A stretch of DNA of 64,000 nucleotides from JAVJRN01 sp040218415. Lineage in GTDB: Bacteria; Bacteroidota; Bacteroidia; Cytophagales; Cyclobacteriaceae. Every line of letters starts with the position of its first letter. The stretch's first letter is position 1. Positions 9,414 through 18,302 of the stretch are shown one piece after another. The notes under the pieces were generated by a model. That model was not told where the DNA came from. It worked only from the letters and a program-made list of their open reading frames with translations, and did not search any database. The translations under genes were made by a program, and so were the position numbers. The stretch lies in contig JAVJRN010000065.1 of assembly GCA_040218415.1 (NCBI GenBank), forward strand, positions 10,793 through 74,792. Direction: 5' to 3'.

Positions 9414-10454
9414 ATGAAAAATATTAAAATAAAGGAGGTTTATGTCAGATGGTTTGGTATTCCGCTGGTTGCCCTGTTATCTGTCTTTTCAATAGAACAT
9501 GCCAGGCAGGGTGTTTTTTGGCGTGAGTATTTGATAGGCTTATCCTTTACGACGCTTTATTGGAATGGCGCCTTCCTTATTTTCATGATGTATCGAAGGC
9601 TATATCCAAATATTTCTGAGACCACTAAGCGGTTGACAATAACCATTATTTCACTTGTAATTTGGTTGACTTTTGGTGGCCTGCCATTGAAGCTTGTGTT
9701 CGGATATATGGAGCTTAGGCACATATTTAACATGGAAAGTTATTTGGAAACTCTTCCGTTTAATATGATGATTGGTTTTTTTGTGGGTTCCTTATATGAA
9801 GGTGCCTTCTTTTTTGAAAAGTATAAGGAAACCTTCAGGATCAATGAGCAACTTAAAAATCAGCAAATAAGGACACAATTAGAAGTACTTCAAAATCAGA
9901 TGAGTCCACATTTCCTCTTTAATAGTTTAAACACTTTGACAACCCTTATCGCGGAGAGCCAAGAAGTTGCTATTGATTTTACTCAGAACCTATCGGAAGT
10001 ATATAGGTATATTTTGAAAAATAAGGATCGAGAATTGGTGCGCTTGGAAGAGGAAATTGATTTTGCAAAATCCTATGTTTTTCTTCTCAAAATGAGATAT
10101 CCTGATAACCTGACAGTAGATTTTAATGTGCCAGATGTGTTTTTATCAACAAATATTGCTCCACTTACTATTCAAATGCTTCTAGAAAATGCGATTAAGC
10201 ACAACATTGTGTCCAAGTCAAAGCCTTTGCATATTGATGTATATATAGAAAACGGACGGTCAATTGTTGTGAAAAACAATCTTCAATTAAAATCAGCATT
10301 AGAAAAATCAACAAAAACAGGCTTAACGAATATTAAAAACAGATATGCTTATTTTGGAAATAAACAAATAGATATCATTTCCACTACGCGAAACTTCATG
10401 GTGGCTGTCCCACTTATAGATCTCATTGAAGACAATCAATTAAGTATAACGTGA
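9414..10454 (+). CDS. LytS/YehU-type membrane sensor histidine kinase
   Basis: The 346-residue protein has four predicted membrane segments in the first ~135 residues, a helical linker and a His_kinase domain. The phospho-acceptor is His166 in MSPHFLFNSLNTL, the N-box is LLENAIKHN and the G-box GLTNIKNRYAYF. Its stop codon overlaps the GTG start of the next gene, which encodes the cognate LytTR regulator. It is a paralogue of the kinase at 1936-2931. It is transcribed divergently from the TonB-dependent receptor, a common location for a regulator of that receptor. Confidence 0.92.
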   Translation: MKNIKIKEVYVRWFGIPLVALLSVFSIEHARQGVFWREYLIGLSFTTLYWNGAFLIFMMYRRLYPNISETTKRLTITIISLVIWLTFGGLPLKLVFGYMELRHIFNMESYLETLPFNMMIGFFVGSLYEGAFFFEKYKETFRINEQLKNQQIRTQLEVLQNQMSPHFLFNSLNTLTTLIAESQEVAIDFTQNLSEVYRYILKNKDRELVRLEEEIDFAKSYVFLLKMRYPDNLTVDFNVPDVFLSTNIAPLTIQMLLENAIKHNIVSKSKPLHIDVYIENGRSIVVKNNLQLKSALEKSTKTGLTNIKNRYAYFGNKQIDIISTTRNFMVAVPLIDLIEDNQLSIT

Positions 10455-11221
10455 TAAAGGTTTTAATTATAGAAGACGAGGCGCCAGCTTTCAGGCGATT
10501 ACAAAAGATCATAGATGATCTAAACCTGGATATTGAAATAATTGATGTTATCGACAGTGTTGAGGACAGTGTGAAGTGGCTGAATAATCACGAAAGGCCA
10601 GACTTAATTTTTATGGATATACAATTGAGTGATGGCTTGAGTTTCGAAATATTCGATCGTGTGAAAATCACAAAACCTGTTATTTTCACCACCGCTTTTG
10701 ATGATTATATGCTCAAGGCTTTTAAGGTCAATAGTATTGACTATCTATTAAAGCCAATCAAAATAGAAGATTTGAGGCAAAGTATCAATAAGTACTACGA
10801 GTTGCATACAGCAAGAAACAATGCTAGCCATACAGTAGATATTTCTGATTTAGTAAAACAGATAAGGCTAGGAGAGGGGAATTATAAGTCTCGGTTTTTG
10901 GTGAAACTGCGAGATAAACTGGTGTCTGTAGAAGTTGATAACATTGCTTGCTTCAGGACACATCTTGGCGTGGTGCAAATGGTGACCAAGCAAAATAAAA
11001 AGTACATCATGGACTCACCGCTCGACGAAATCATGTTGCAGCTTGATCCTTCTAAGTTTTTTCGAGCCAATAGGCAGTATATCGTTAATTTTCACGCCAT
11101 AGAGGCGACTCATAAATATCATAAAGGGAAACTTTTGGTTGAGCTGAAGCCTAGAGCAGAGGAGGCCATTGTAATTAGCGCAGAGAAATCCTCAGAATTT
11201 AAACGGTGGCTGGGTGATTAA
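10451..11221 (+). CDS. LytTR-family response regulator
   Basis: The 256-residue protein has a receiver domain (EDE at 8-10, phospho-acceptor Asp56 in LIFMDIQLSDG, FTTAFD, YLLKPI) and a C-terminal LytTR domain with FFRANRQYIVNFHAI. It begins at a GTG that overlaps the kinase TGA by four bases, which implies translational coupling. It probably controls a few nearby genes such as the divergent TonB-dependent receptor (inference). The start is fixed by the overlap. Confidence 0.92.
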   Translation: MIKVLIIEDEAPAFRRLQKIIDDLNLDIEIIDVIDSVEDSVKWLNNHERPDLIFMDIQLSDGLSFEIFDRVKITKPVIFTTAFDDYMLKAFKVNSIDYLLKPIKIEDLRQSINKYYELHTARNNASHTVDISDLVKQIRLGEGNYKSRFLVKLRDKLVSVEVDNIACFRTHLGVVQMVTKQNKKYIMDSPLDEIMLQLDPSKFFRANRQYIVNFHAIEATHKYHKGKLLVELKPRAEEAIVISAEKSSEFKRWLGD

Positions 11222-11578
11222 TCTTGTCTCCTAATCCTGTAAAATGATCCTTTACGAGACTTTTCTTGATTGTCAAAGTTGGCCTTTTTAAGTGAGATAA
11301 CGCTTGTGCTAAAGTTGCTTTTAATTCCCAAATTGTTTTGCTAAAACTTGTTTCATTATTAGAGCAAGGAAGAAATTTTGCAATAGTCGATATCCATGTT
11401 TCTACTTGATACTTCTCGCTTCTACAGTTTTGGAACTCCAAATGAAGCATTTGTGAATTGCCTATCTGAATGGAACTTTCAAAAAGTCATACAGGGGTTT
11501 GGAATCATCTGTATTCTTGATCTCCTCATCGCCTGAAATCAACTTTATCTGAGAATAGGAAGTTTGGAAAGTGGGAGT
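11222..11578. other. Intergenic stretch without a secure gene
   Basis: This ~357-bp space holds an 83-codon minus-strand open frame (11199-11450) that overlaps the regulator's 3' end. Its product matches no family I know and its start context is poor, so it is not called. The SRAP frame stays open for about 43 codons beyond its stop codon, but known SRAP proteins end near the first stop. No hairpin with a T-run was seen. Confidence 0.4.
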
Positions 11579-12328
11579 CTATAATTGCGGCCATGAAAAT
11601 GGCTGCCATGCCGCAGGGTTATTTCCATTCCCGTTTTTTCCGGCTAATGTGTTCACCGTGGTAAAGTCCATTTCCTCCGTTGGGTAGGAGAGCATGAGTG
11701 ATTGTAACTCCTGTTCATCTGCCTTTCCCGAAACCTCCATATTCAACCATTTTTCTGTCAATGCCAATGGTAAAATGAGTGGCATTCTCGGGCCTCCACG
11801 TTTGAGTACATCAGGATTGTTGTGGATTTCCTTCATCTTTTCATTGGCTTCTGTGGTTATGATGGTAACAGTCGTTCTTTTAAGTTGATTTTCCGGATCA
11901 AGCCATTGGTCCCATAATCCTGCTAAAATCATTGGCTCATCGCTTTTAAGTGTAACCAAATAAGGTATTTTGGTTTTTTTATCAACATGATGATACTCAT
12001 AAAATCCATGAAGTCCGACAATACATCTTCGAGATTTTATAGGCTCACGCCAAACACCTGATGAAAATAAGTTGTCATTACGCGCATTCAAATGCTTTCT
12101 TTGGAATAGCGCCGCATCTTTGGCGTTTTTAGTCCAAAATGGGATGAGCCCCCAAGGGATCAATTGCACTTTATTTTGACTCAAATTGGTGATGATGGGT
12201 AATGGAGTATCTCCAAAACCATTGGCCCAATAAGCTTCCGGGAAAGAGGGGATTTCACTCTTTGGTATCCCTTTGTGGGCAGCAAGCTTCTCTATTTTTC
12301 TCTTGGTATAAGTGACGTTGTAACACAC
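11579..12328 (-). CDS. SRAP (SOS response-associated peptidase, YedK/HMCES type)
   Basis: The 249-residue protein begins MCYN, exposing the catalytic Cys2 after methionine removal. SRAP proteins crosslink this cysteine to abasic sites in single-stranded DNA and so protect stalled forks. Other family marks are the WGLIPFWTK segment, the NARND(N) asparagine, RRCIVGLHGFYEYHH (normally C-L-V-P-x-x-G-F-Y-E-W) and EIHNNP followed by GGPRMPLILP, supplying the histidine and RMP motif. The insertion between IHN and RMP is longer than in E. coli YedK. The length fits the family. The gene stands alone, 45 bases downstream of the next minus-strand gene. Confidence 0.93.
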   Translation of the reverse strand: MCYNVTYTKRKIEKLAAHKGIPKSEIPSFPEAYWANGFGDTPLPIITNLSQNKVQLIPWGLIPFWTKNAKDAALFQRKHLNARNDNLFSSGVWREPIKSRRCIVGLHGFYEYHHVDKKTKIPYLVTLKSDEPMILAGLWDQWLDPENQLKRTTVTIITTEANEKMKEIHNNPDVLKRGGPRMPLILPLALTEKWLNMEVSGKADEQELQSLMLSYPTEEMDFTTVNTLAGKNGNGNNPAAWQPFSWPQL

Positions 12329-12373
12329 GAATGAAAGTTACAGAAAGAAAATAAACTCACTCAATATTGTTAC

Positions 12374-13102
12374 TTATAAAAAAGTCAATTGCTGACTTCT
12401 TACCCAAGCTTCCTGATTATCCCATTTTATTTTTACCCAGAGTTGGTTTTTTTCCACGACCTCCACCTTATGTCCTTTTTTGAGCACTAGCAATGGCTCA
12501 GAGCCAGCAGAAGGCCCAGACATGACAATAGTTTGTTCTTTAAGTATGATGGCTTCCTCATTTAAGAGCCAATCAGTGGTCAGAAAAATGAGGCAAATAG
12601 TTAGTACGACTTGGACAATTATAGCACCCACAGACTTTTCGCCCTTTCTTTTTTTGTAAATAATGGTAACCGTGCAGAGCGTAATTAGTAATAATAAGAA
12701 TAAAATAATGCCTTCTTTATAATTCCGAAAGAATGAAATAAAAAGTTTGTTGTCCGAATATTCATAACCTGACAAATCATTTTCTTGTGCTAGTTCGGTC
12801 ATTTTATCAAACGCCTTTCTGTTGGTGGTGAGTTCGTAGTATTTGTTGAGATATATCAACGAATTTGTATAATCACCCAGCCCTTCTTTGATATATGCCA
12901 TCTTCAAAAGGATGGATTTGCTAGTTTCCCCTGATTGATATAGCGAGTCATAAAGCTCAAAAGCTTCAGTAAACTTTTGGTTTTCAAATAAACTATCAGC
13001 AGTAATCTTCGTTTCCTGCCCGTAAAGGCCAGTAATTGATAGCGTAAAAATAATAGTTGAAATAATTATTCTAAAAAGCATCATAAGGGTTGTATTTTGC
13101 AA
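12374..13102 (-). CDS. BatE-like TPR/SH3 membrane protein
   Basis: The 242-residue product has a signal peptide ending around GLYGQ, two or three TPR-like helical repeats (DSLFENQKFTEAFELYDSLY, then KMAYIKEGLGDYTNSLIYLNKYY), two membrane segments (about 130-150 and 160-180) and a C-terminal bacterial SH3 domain (GHKVEVVEKNQLWVKIKWDNQEAWV). This order matches BatE proteins of Bacteroidota aerotolerance operons, but no other bat gene is nearby, so the name is only by architecture. In-frame ATGs at 13084 and 13081 give a shorter signal peptide and are possible starts. Confidence 0.75.
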   Translation of the reverse strand: MQNTTLMMLFRIIISTIIFTLSITGLYGQETKITADSLFENQKFTEAFELYDSLYQSGETSKSILLKMAYIKEGLGDYTNSLIYLNKYYELTTNRKAFDKMTELAQENDLSGYEYSDNKLFISFFRNYKEGIILFLLLLITLCTVTIIYKKRKGEKSVGAIIVQVVLTICLIFLTTDWLLNEEAIILKEQTIVMSGPSAGSEPLLVLKKGHKVEVVEKNQLWVKIKWDNQEAWVRSQQLTFL

Positions 13103-13179
13103 ATGGTAATTCTATTTTTGCAACCGCAATTTTAAGCAAGGCACTTCTAAAAGCCTAGTTAAAAAACGCAAAAACGGAT

Positions 13180-13252
13180 GATCTGGTAGCTCAGCTGGTA
13201 GAGCATCTCCCTTTTAAGGAGAGGGTCCTGGGTTCGAGCCCCAGCCAGATCA
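13180..13252 (+). tRNA. tRNA-Lys (anticodon TTT)
   Basis: A full cloverleaf can be drawn. The acceptor stem is gatctgg/ccagatc (13180-13186 with 13245-13251), the D-stem gctc/gagc, the anticodon stem tctcc/ggaga with loop cttttaa, and the T-arm ctggg-ttcgagc-cccag. The anticodon TTT lies at 13213-13215 and the discriminator is A at 13252. CCA is not encoded. A terminator follows directly. Confidence 0.97.
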
Positions 13253-13258
13253 CAAAAT

Positions 13259-13294
13259 TAACCTGATTCAATTTAGAGTCAGGTTTTTTTTGTT
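13259..13294 (+). terminator. Terminator after tRNA-Lys
   Basis: The stem aacctga (13260-13266) pairs with tcaggtt (13279-13285), followed by a long T-run interrupted by one G. It lies eight bases past the tRNA. On the opposite strand it may also serve the converging XRE gene, which ends at 13295. Confidence 0.85.
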
Positions 13295-14107
13295 TTAAAG
13301 CATTGATATTTTCTGTAATGCTTCCTCCATTTTTTTTTCTAATTTCAGCACTCTTTCCTCCACGATTGAAGGTGGATTAAGGTATTTAGAATAAACCGAT
13401 TCAATAGACCAAATCTCAATTAAGTCGTTATTTTGGATAATTAGTTCAGGGTAGTTTGGGTCATCTGCACTGAGTTTGAGTAATTCTTCTTGGTGCGAGA
13501 CCATTCTTCGGGTTGTAATATTCTCACGATTTACCACAGTAATAATTTTTTTCTCATATTGGTGGAGAGAATCAAGTTCTATCCTTTTTCCCACCAGTAT
13601 GTCGCCATGGTGCAATCCTTGTTGATGGTATTCCATTTCGCTACCGTTCATCTCGAATGCTCGATACAAGCTTGGGTCTTTTACGGGTAAATTGATCTGA
13701 GTGAGTGTATTGATGAAATCTTTCGTATTGTGGCTTACAATGTAGTCAAGGTATTGATGGACTTGCACCAAGCTAATTCCATTGTTTTTTGGCTCGGAGA
13801 TGTTATTTTTTTTCGGTTCGAGCTTATGAGCTTTGTTTAGTTTTTGATTCAATAAGTCGATGCTGTAAATCTCGCTTACCGTCAGCTTTCTTGTGAGGAG
13901 CACGTCAATAGAAATGTTAAAATAACCAGCTATCTGAATCAGCGTGTCGATTTTGGGTTCAGATCGGCCTTCTTCGTAAGCACCAATACTTGGTCGAGCC
14001 AGATTGAATAAACTCGCGAACTCTGCCTGGCTGATTCTTTTGGTTTGCCTGATCTTTTTGATGTTTTCGCCAATAAAAGATAATTTTTTGCTAATATTTT
14101 GAGCCAT
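13295..14107 (-). CDS. XRE-family transcriptional regulator with a S24/LexA-like C-terminal region
   Basis: From the ATG at 14107 (MAQNISKKL) the protein has 270 residues. An HTH_3 domain occupies about residues 12-66 (IRQTKRISQAEFASLFNLARPSIGAYEEGRSEPKI). The central region (SLYRAFEMNGSEMEYHQQGLHHGDILVGKRI) resembles the S24/LexA peptidase fold of CI-like repressors, but I cannot identify a Ser/Lys dyad. The C-terminus is a short coiled coil. An upstream in-frame ATG at 14149 would add 14 residues outside the fold. The gene is divergent from the YbjN-pspA operon, so it could regulate that operon (inference). Similar standalone regulators are common in Bacteroidota. Confidence 0.85.
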   Translation of the reverse strand: MAQNISKKLSFIGENIKKIRQTKRISQAEFASLFNLARPSIGAYEEGRSEPKIDTLIQIAGYFNISIDVLLTRKLTVSEIYSIDLLNQKLNKAHKLEPKKNNISEPKNNGISLVQVHQYLDYIVSHNTKDFINTLTQINLPVKDPSLYRAFEMNGSEMEYHQQGLHHGDILVGKRIELDSLHQYEKKIITVVNRENITTRRMVSHQEELLKLSADDPNYPELIIQNNDLIEIWSIESVYSKYLNPPSIVEERVLKLEKKMEEALQKISML

Positions 14108-14259
14108 GCTATAACTTTTATCATTTTGTGTCGTAAACTTACCCAACAATTTAGATTTATTTCGATCAACCGAGAGGGAATTTTTAGATCAATAGTTCTT
14201 ATCATTTGATCAGCGCTATATTTAGACTTTCTTTTTTAAACTATATCAAGAATTAAAAT

Positions 14260-14655
14260 ATGAACACACATTTCGCAACTGTTAAGGATTATTTGTTAGA
14301 ACTCGATTACACCATCGTTCAAGAGGATGAAAATGATGGGGTTTTGGTAGTAGAAAATGAGGAGGAAGGGATTAAAAATGTAGTACTTATAATCTCTGAC
14401 CCAATTCTAATTGTTGAGCAATATCTTTTTGACCTGCCTAAAAACTCCTCGGATATTTACAAAAAACTGTTGGCAAAAAACAGAGATATTATTCATGGGG
14501 CATTTGCCCTTGACGAAACGGGAAATCGAGTGCTTTTCAGAAATACGCACGAATGTGAAAACCTCGACTTGAACGAGATTGAGGCAACCTTGAATTCTTT
14601 ATCTCTTTTGCTCAGTGAGTATGCAGATGAACTAATAGGATTCAGCAAGCAATAA
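14260..14655 (+). CDS. YbjN-like (CesT/Tir-chaperone fold) protein
   Basis: The 131-residue acidic protein resembles YbjN/CesT-type small alpha/beta chaperone-like proteins: VKDYLLELDYTIVQEDENDGVLVVENEEEGIKNVVLIISDPILIVEQYL, then a helix with LLAKNRDIIHGAFALDETGNRVLFRN and a closing helix. It lies 26 bases upstream of pspA and is the first gene of the co-oriented locus. Members of this fold are known next to PspA in other bacteria (general knowledge), where they may act as chaperones or adaptors. The exact function is unknown. Confidence 0.75.
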   Translation: MNTHFATVKDYLLELDYTIVQEDENDGVLVVENEEEGIKNVVLIISDPILIVEQYLFDLPKNSSDIYKKLLAKNRDIIHGAFALDETGNRVLFRNTHECENLDLNEIEATLNSLSLLLSEYADELIGFSKQ

Positions 14656-14681
14656 ATTTTACACAAAAAAATAAAGAAAAA

Positions 14682-15386
14682 ATGAACGTTTTTAGAAGAT
14701 TATTCAGAGTAGGGGCGGCAGAAACACATGCTGCGATAGATAAGTTGGAAAATCCAATCAAAATGACCGAACAAGGTATTCGAGACCTTAAAAAAGATCT
14801 TGATAACAGCTTAAGGGCGCTTGCCGAGGTAAAGGCCATGGCCATAAGGGCTAGAAATGATGTGCAAACTAACAAATCAAAGGCGCAAGATTACGAAAGC
14901 AAAGCCATACAACTTTTGAAGAAAGCGCAAAGTGGAGAATTATCGGCAGAAGATGCAGATAGACTGGCCACAGAAGCGCTAGCGAGAAAGGAAGAGTTTA
15001 CACAGGCCATGAATGTGAGTAGCGCTGAGCGAGAAAGATTTGATAAGAACGTGGCTCAATTAGATGCAACAGTTAAGAAATTGAAATCAAATATCAGTGG
15101 CTATGAAAATGAGCTAAGAACATTAAAAGCGCGCGTGAAAGTAAGTGAAGCATCAGCAAAGGTGAACAAGCAAATGGCTCAGATAGATGCTTCCAGCACA
15201 GTTTCCATGCTTGAGCGAATGAAAGAAAAGGTAACTCAGCAGGAAGCCTTGGCGGAAGCTTACGGCGATATCGCTGGTGAATCAAAGACGTTGGATGATG
15301 AAATCGACTCGGCTCTTGATGGTAAAAGTGCCAAGGCTTCAGATGATCTAGCCGCAATGAAAGCAAAGCTTGGCTTAGACAAATAG
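14682..15386 (+). CDS. pspA: PspA/IM30 (Vipp1) family membrane-remodelling protein
   Basis: The 234-residue protein is almost entirely helical and charged, with the PspA start MNVFRRLFRVGAAETHAAIDKLENPIKMTEQGIRDLKKDLD and long coiled coils through residue ~215. PspA/Vipp1 proteins are ESCRT-III relatives that polymerise on inner-membrane surfaces to repair or remodel them under stress. Length is close to the usual 222-260 residues. It sits between a YbjN-like gene and a YqiJ/YqiK pair, a combination expected of a membrane-maintenance operon. A perfect 14-bp stem follows the stop, so expression may drop at this point. Confidence 0.95.
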   Translation: MNVFRRLFRVGAAETHAAIDKLENPIKMTEQGIRDLKKDLDNSLRALAEVKAMAIRARNDVQTNKSKAQDYESKAIQLLKKAQSGELSAEDADRLATEALARKEEFTQAMNVSSAERERFDKNVAQLDATVKKLKSNISGYENELRTLKARVKVSEASAKVNKQMAQIDASSTVSMLERMKEKVTQQEALAEAYGDIAGESKTLDDEIDSALDGKSAKASDDLAAMKAKLGLDK

Positions 15387-15392
15387 TGATTA

Positions 15393-15424
15393 TCATTGGC
15401 GATGCATGTGCATCGCCAATGATT
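15393..15424 (+). terminator. Perfect 14-bp hairpin after pspA
   Basis: The arms atcattggcgatgc (15393-15406) and gcatcgccaatgat (15411-15424) pair perfectly around a 4-nt loop. No T-run follows, so it may stabilise the upstream mRNA end or attenuate transcription rather than terminate it fully. It begins seven bases after the pspA stop. Confidence 0.55.
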
Positions 15425-15463
15425 AAATTCCAAAGACTAAATATTTTTTAATCACAAAAGACC

Positions 15464-16072
15464 ATGACAGAATTGTTAGCATTCGCCATTTCTGGCGTCA
15501 ACGTTATACCTACGATTTTACTAATTTTTACCGTTTTATATTGGTTAATCGTTGTAGTTGGTGTGATCGATATTGATGCTTTGGATTTGGATTTTGATAT
15601 GGATGGAGATTTAAACGGATTAACAAGCGTTTTGTCTTTTTTCAATATCGGGCACATGCCTTTAATGATATTTGTTACGTTTTTTACAATTCCATTGTGG
15701 GCGATTACATTGATTTCCAACGATCTTTTGGGTATATCAAGTTTTATAGCCGGATCGTTAATCTTCATTCTGGCAGCAGTGCTTTCTCTTTTTATAGCGA
15801 AGTTCTTTACCATTCCGATAGCAAAATTTTATCGTAAAATCAGTAAAGAAACCGAAGCAATCAAAAATCTTATCGGACGAGTATGCACTGCTAAGCTGCC
15901 TATTTCGCATGATAGAAAGGGGCAGGCTGAAATCAAAATCAATGGAACTTCTATACTGATAACCGCGAAGACAAGAGAGGGGTATTTGGTACAGAAAAAT
16001 GCAACTGCACTCATTATTGAATTTCAAAAAGATCAAAATTTTTATTTCGTAGAACCATATCAATTAAACTAA
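15464..16072 (+). CDS. YqiJ-like membrane protein with NfeD-type OB-fold
   Basis: The 202-residue protein has about three to four membrane segments (PTILLIFTVLYWLIVVVGVI, MPLMIFVTFFTIPLWAITLI, FIAGSLIFILAAVLSLFIA) and a cytoplasmic C-terminal OB-fold (about 134-202, LIGRVCTAKLPISHDRKGQAEIKINGTSILITAK). This is the arrangement of E. coli YqiJ and of NfeD-like partners that accompany flotillins. The flotillin gene begins six bases downstream. It probably assists flotillin assembly or membrane-domain organisation. Assignment rests on architecture and neighbourhood. Confidence 0.82.
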   Translation: MTELLAFAISGVNVIPTILLIFTVLYWLIVVVGVIDIDALDLDFDMDGDLNGLTSVLSFFNIGHMPLMIFVTFFTIPLWAITLISNDLLGISSFIAGSLIFILAAVLSLFIAKFFTIPIAKFYRKISKETEAIKNLIGRVCTAKLPISHDRKGQAEIKINGTSILITAKTREGYLVQKNATALIIEFQKDQNFYFVEPYQLN

Positions 16073-16078
16073 CACTCA

Positions 16079-18244
16079 ATGACCGGACCAATTTTTTATG
16101 TAGTTATTGTCATCTCCGCTTTTGTCTTTATCGGACTTATAACGGCTGTTATCAAAATGTACCGCAAGGCTTTACAAGGCCAAGCTATGGTGCGAACAGG
16201 AATGGGGGGCACCATCGTATCTTTTTCAGGAATTTTTGTTGTGCCTATTATTCATAAGCTGGAGGTAATGGATATTACCCTCAAAACAATCATGATTGCC
16301 AGAACTGGCCGAGAGGGATTGATCTGTAAGGACAACATGCGTGCAGATATTAAAGTGACCTTTTTTGTGAGAGTGAATCAAACCGAACAAGATGTAAAGC
16401 AAGTTGCTCAATCCATTGGGAGTCATAGGGCTTCCAGTCAGGAGTCTTTAGAATTGCTTTTTGATGCCAAGTTTTCTGAGGCTTTAAAAACGGTAGGAAA
16501 AAACTTCGACTTTGTAGAGTTGTATAGCGGAAGAGACAACTTTAAACAAGACATCCTAAATATCATTGGGACGGATCTTAATGGATATATCCTTGATGAC
16601 TGTGCTATCGACTTCTTAGAGCAGACCCCAATGCGGGAGTTGGATGAGAATAATATTCTCGATGCTGAGGGTATCAAAAAGATTATCGAATTAACATCGG
16701 CACAAAAGATGTTATCCAATCAAATTCTAAGAGAAAAAGAGAAAACATTAACCAAACAAGATGTTGAAGCAAGAGAAACCATTCTTGAGTTAGAAAGGCA
16801 ACAAGCAGAGGCAGAGGCCAAGCAAAAACGAGAAATTGAATCTGCACAGGCCAGAGAAGAGTCAGAAACAGCCAAGGTAAAACAAGAGGAGCGACTTAAA
16901 TCTGAGCGGGCACGAATAAGTACGGAAGAAAATCTTCATGTCGCAGAGGAGAATAAGCTCCGGGAAGTGATCGTAGCGCAAAAAAATAAGGAACGTACAG
17001 AGGCGATAGAAACAGAGAAGGTTGATAGAGCTAGACTTCTAGAGCAAACAGATAAGCAACGTTTTGTTGAGATAGCGAACATTGAAAAGGAGAAAGCAGT
17101 AGAAGAGGAACGTAAAAATATTCAAGATGTCATTCGAGAGCGCGTCACAATTGAGAAAACGGTTGTGGAGGAGAAAGAACGAATGAAAGATATTCAAGCC
17201 TTTGCTGAAGCTGATAGAACAAAGAAAGTTGCCATTACTTTAGCGGAGCGCGATGCGGAAGAAGCACTCGTCAAAATGATTAAGGATGCAGAAGCAAGGA
17301 AACAAGCTTCAGAGCATACTGCCAAAAAACAATTGATCGATGCGCAAGCAGCAGAAAATGCCGCAATACATCATGCTCAAGCGAAGAAAACCCTTGCCGA
17401 AGCGCAAGCATCAGAAGCTGCCGCTATAGGCTTGTCAGAAGCACAGGTAATGGAGGCTAAAGCAGCTGCCAAGCAGAAAGAAGGGGACTCAGCTGCTTCC
17501 GTGATAGAATCGCAAGCAGATGCAGAAGCAAAAGGCATACAGCTGAGAGGCTCGGCTCAGGCAAGAGCTGATCAGGAAATAGGTTCTGTGGCGGCTAAAG
17601 TTAATTTTGAGAAAGGAGAGGCCGAGGCAAATATTATCTCATTGAAAGCCGATGCGGAGCAAAAGAGAGGTTTGGCAGAAGCCAAAGTGATGAAAGAGAA
17701 GTTTAGTGCTGAGGCGGAAGGCATCAAAGAAAAAGCCCAAGCAATGAAAGCTCTTGATGACTCAGGTCGATCTCACGAAGAGTTTAAGCTTCAATTACAA
17801 ATGAACAAAGAAGTAGAACTCTCTAGAATCTCTATTCAGAAGGAAATTGCCATGTCACAGGCTTCTGTGATTTCTGAAGCTTTGAAAGCTGCGAAAATTG
17901 ACATTGTAGGTGGGGAAACCATGTTCTTCGAGCAGATCGTTGGTGCGATAACCAAAGGTAAAACGATTGATCGAATGCTGACTAATAGCGACGTGTTGAC
18001 CCAAGTTAAGGACACCTTCTTTTCAACCGCAAATGGTGATAATTTCAAAGAGAGGTTACGTGACTTTGTAGATCAGTTTGGCTTAAATATTCAGGAAGTA
18101 AAAGATCTAAGCGTTTCTGCTTTGCTATTGAATTTGACAGGTAGAGCTTCAAGTGATGGAGAAAAGAACATGATTTCTCAGTTGGGAAAAGTATCCGAGG
18201 CACTTGGTATCTCTAATCAGAAAATTGCCGATTTAGGATTGTAA
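16079..18244 (+). CDS. YqiK-type flotillin (Band 7/SPFH) protein
   Basis: The 721-residue protein begins with one membrane helix (IFYVVIVISAFVFIGLITAVI), then a Band 7/SPFH domain (about 40-200, with TGMGGTIVSFSGIFVVPIIHKLEVMDI at its start), then a very long Ala/Glu/Lys-rich coiled coil (about 205-580) and a C-terminal flotillin-type region. Flotillins scaffold membrane microdomains. The pairing with a YqiJ-like gene matches the E. coli yqiJK arrangement, and B. subtilis FloT similarly has an NfeD partner (YuaF). Its length exceeds E. coli YqiK (about 550 residues) because the coiled coil is extended. A hairpin separates it from the giant ATPase gene. Confidence 0.9.
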   Translation: MTGPIFYVVIVISAFVFIGLITAVIKMYRKALQGQAMVRTGMGGTIVSFSGIFVVPIIHKLEVMDITLKTIMIARTGREGLICKDNMRADIKVTFFVRVNQTEQDVKQVAQSIGSHRASSQESLELLFDAKFSEALKTVGKNFDFVELYSGRDNFKQDILNIIGTDLNGYILDDCAIDFLEQTPMRELDENNILDAEGIKKIIELTSAQKMLSNQILREKEKTLTKQDVEARETILELERQQAEAEAKQKREIESAQAREESETAKVKQEERLKSERARISTEENLHVAEENKLREVIVAQKNKERTEAIETEKVDRARLLEQTDKQRFVEIANIEKEKAVEEERKNIQDVIRERVTIEKTVVEEKERMKDIQAFAEADRTKKVAITLAERDAEEALVKMIKDAEARKQASEHTAKKQLIDAQAAENAAIHHAQAKKTLAEAQASEAAAIGLSEAQVMEAKAAAKQKEGDSAASVIESQADAEAKGIQLRGSAQARADQEIGSVAAKVNFEKGEAEANIISLKADAEQKRGLAEAKVMKEKFSAEAEGIKEKAQAMKALDDSGRSHEEFKLQLQMNKEVELSRISIQKEIAMSQASVISEALKAAKIDIVGGETMFFEQIVGAITKGKTIDRMLTNSDVLTQVKDTFFSTANGDNFKERLRDFVDQFGLNIQEVKDLSVSALLLNLTGRASSDGEKNMISQLGKVSEALGISNQKIADLGL

Positions 18245-18253
18245 TTATTGCTC

Positions 18254-18290
18254 AAAAGTCAGAGATCGCAAGACTCTGACTTTATTTTCC
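18254..18290 (+). terminator. Hairpin between flotillin and ATPase genes (attenuator or terminator)
   Basis: A perfect 10-bp stem, aaagtcagag (18255-18264) with ctctgacttt (18274-18283), has a 9-nt loop and is followed by attttcc. It lies 11 bases after the flotillin stop and 20 bases before the ATPase start. It may lower expression of the downstream genes. Confidence 0.55.
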
Positions 18291-18302
18291 ATCAAAAATT
18301 TT

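Noticed and set aside
11199..11450. 83-codon minus-strand frame
   Set aside because: It overlaps the 3' end of the response regulator and has no recognisable homology, start context or operon partner.
11459..11578. In-frame extension beyond the SRAP stop
   Set aside because: About 43 open codons follow the stop, but known SRAP proteins end near the first stop and no frameshift signal is visible.
14190..14260. Sigma-54-type promoter before pspA, as in E. coli psp
   Set aside because: No GG-N10-GC -24/-12 pattern was seen; the nearest TAnnTTT-like box (tatattta near 14217) lacks a spaced TTG.
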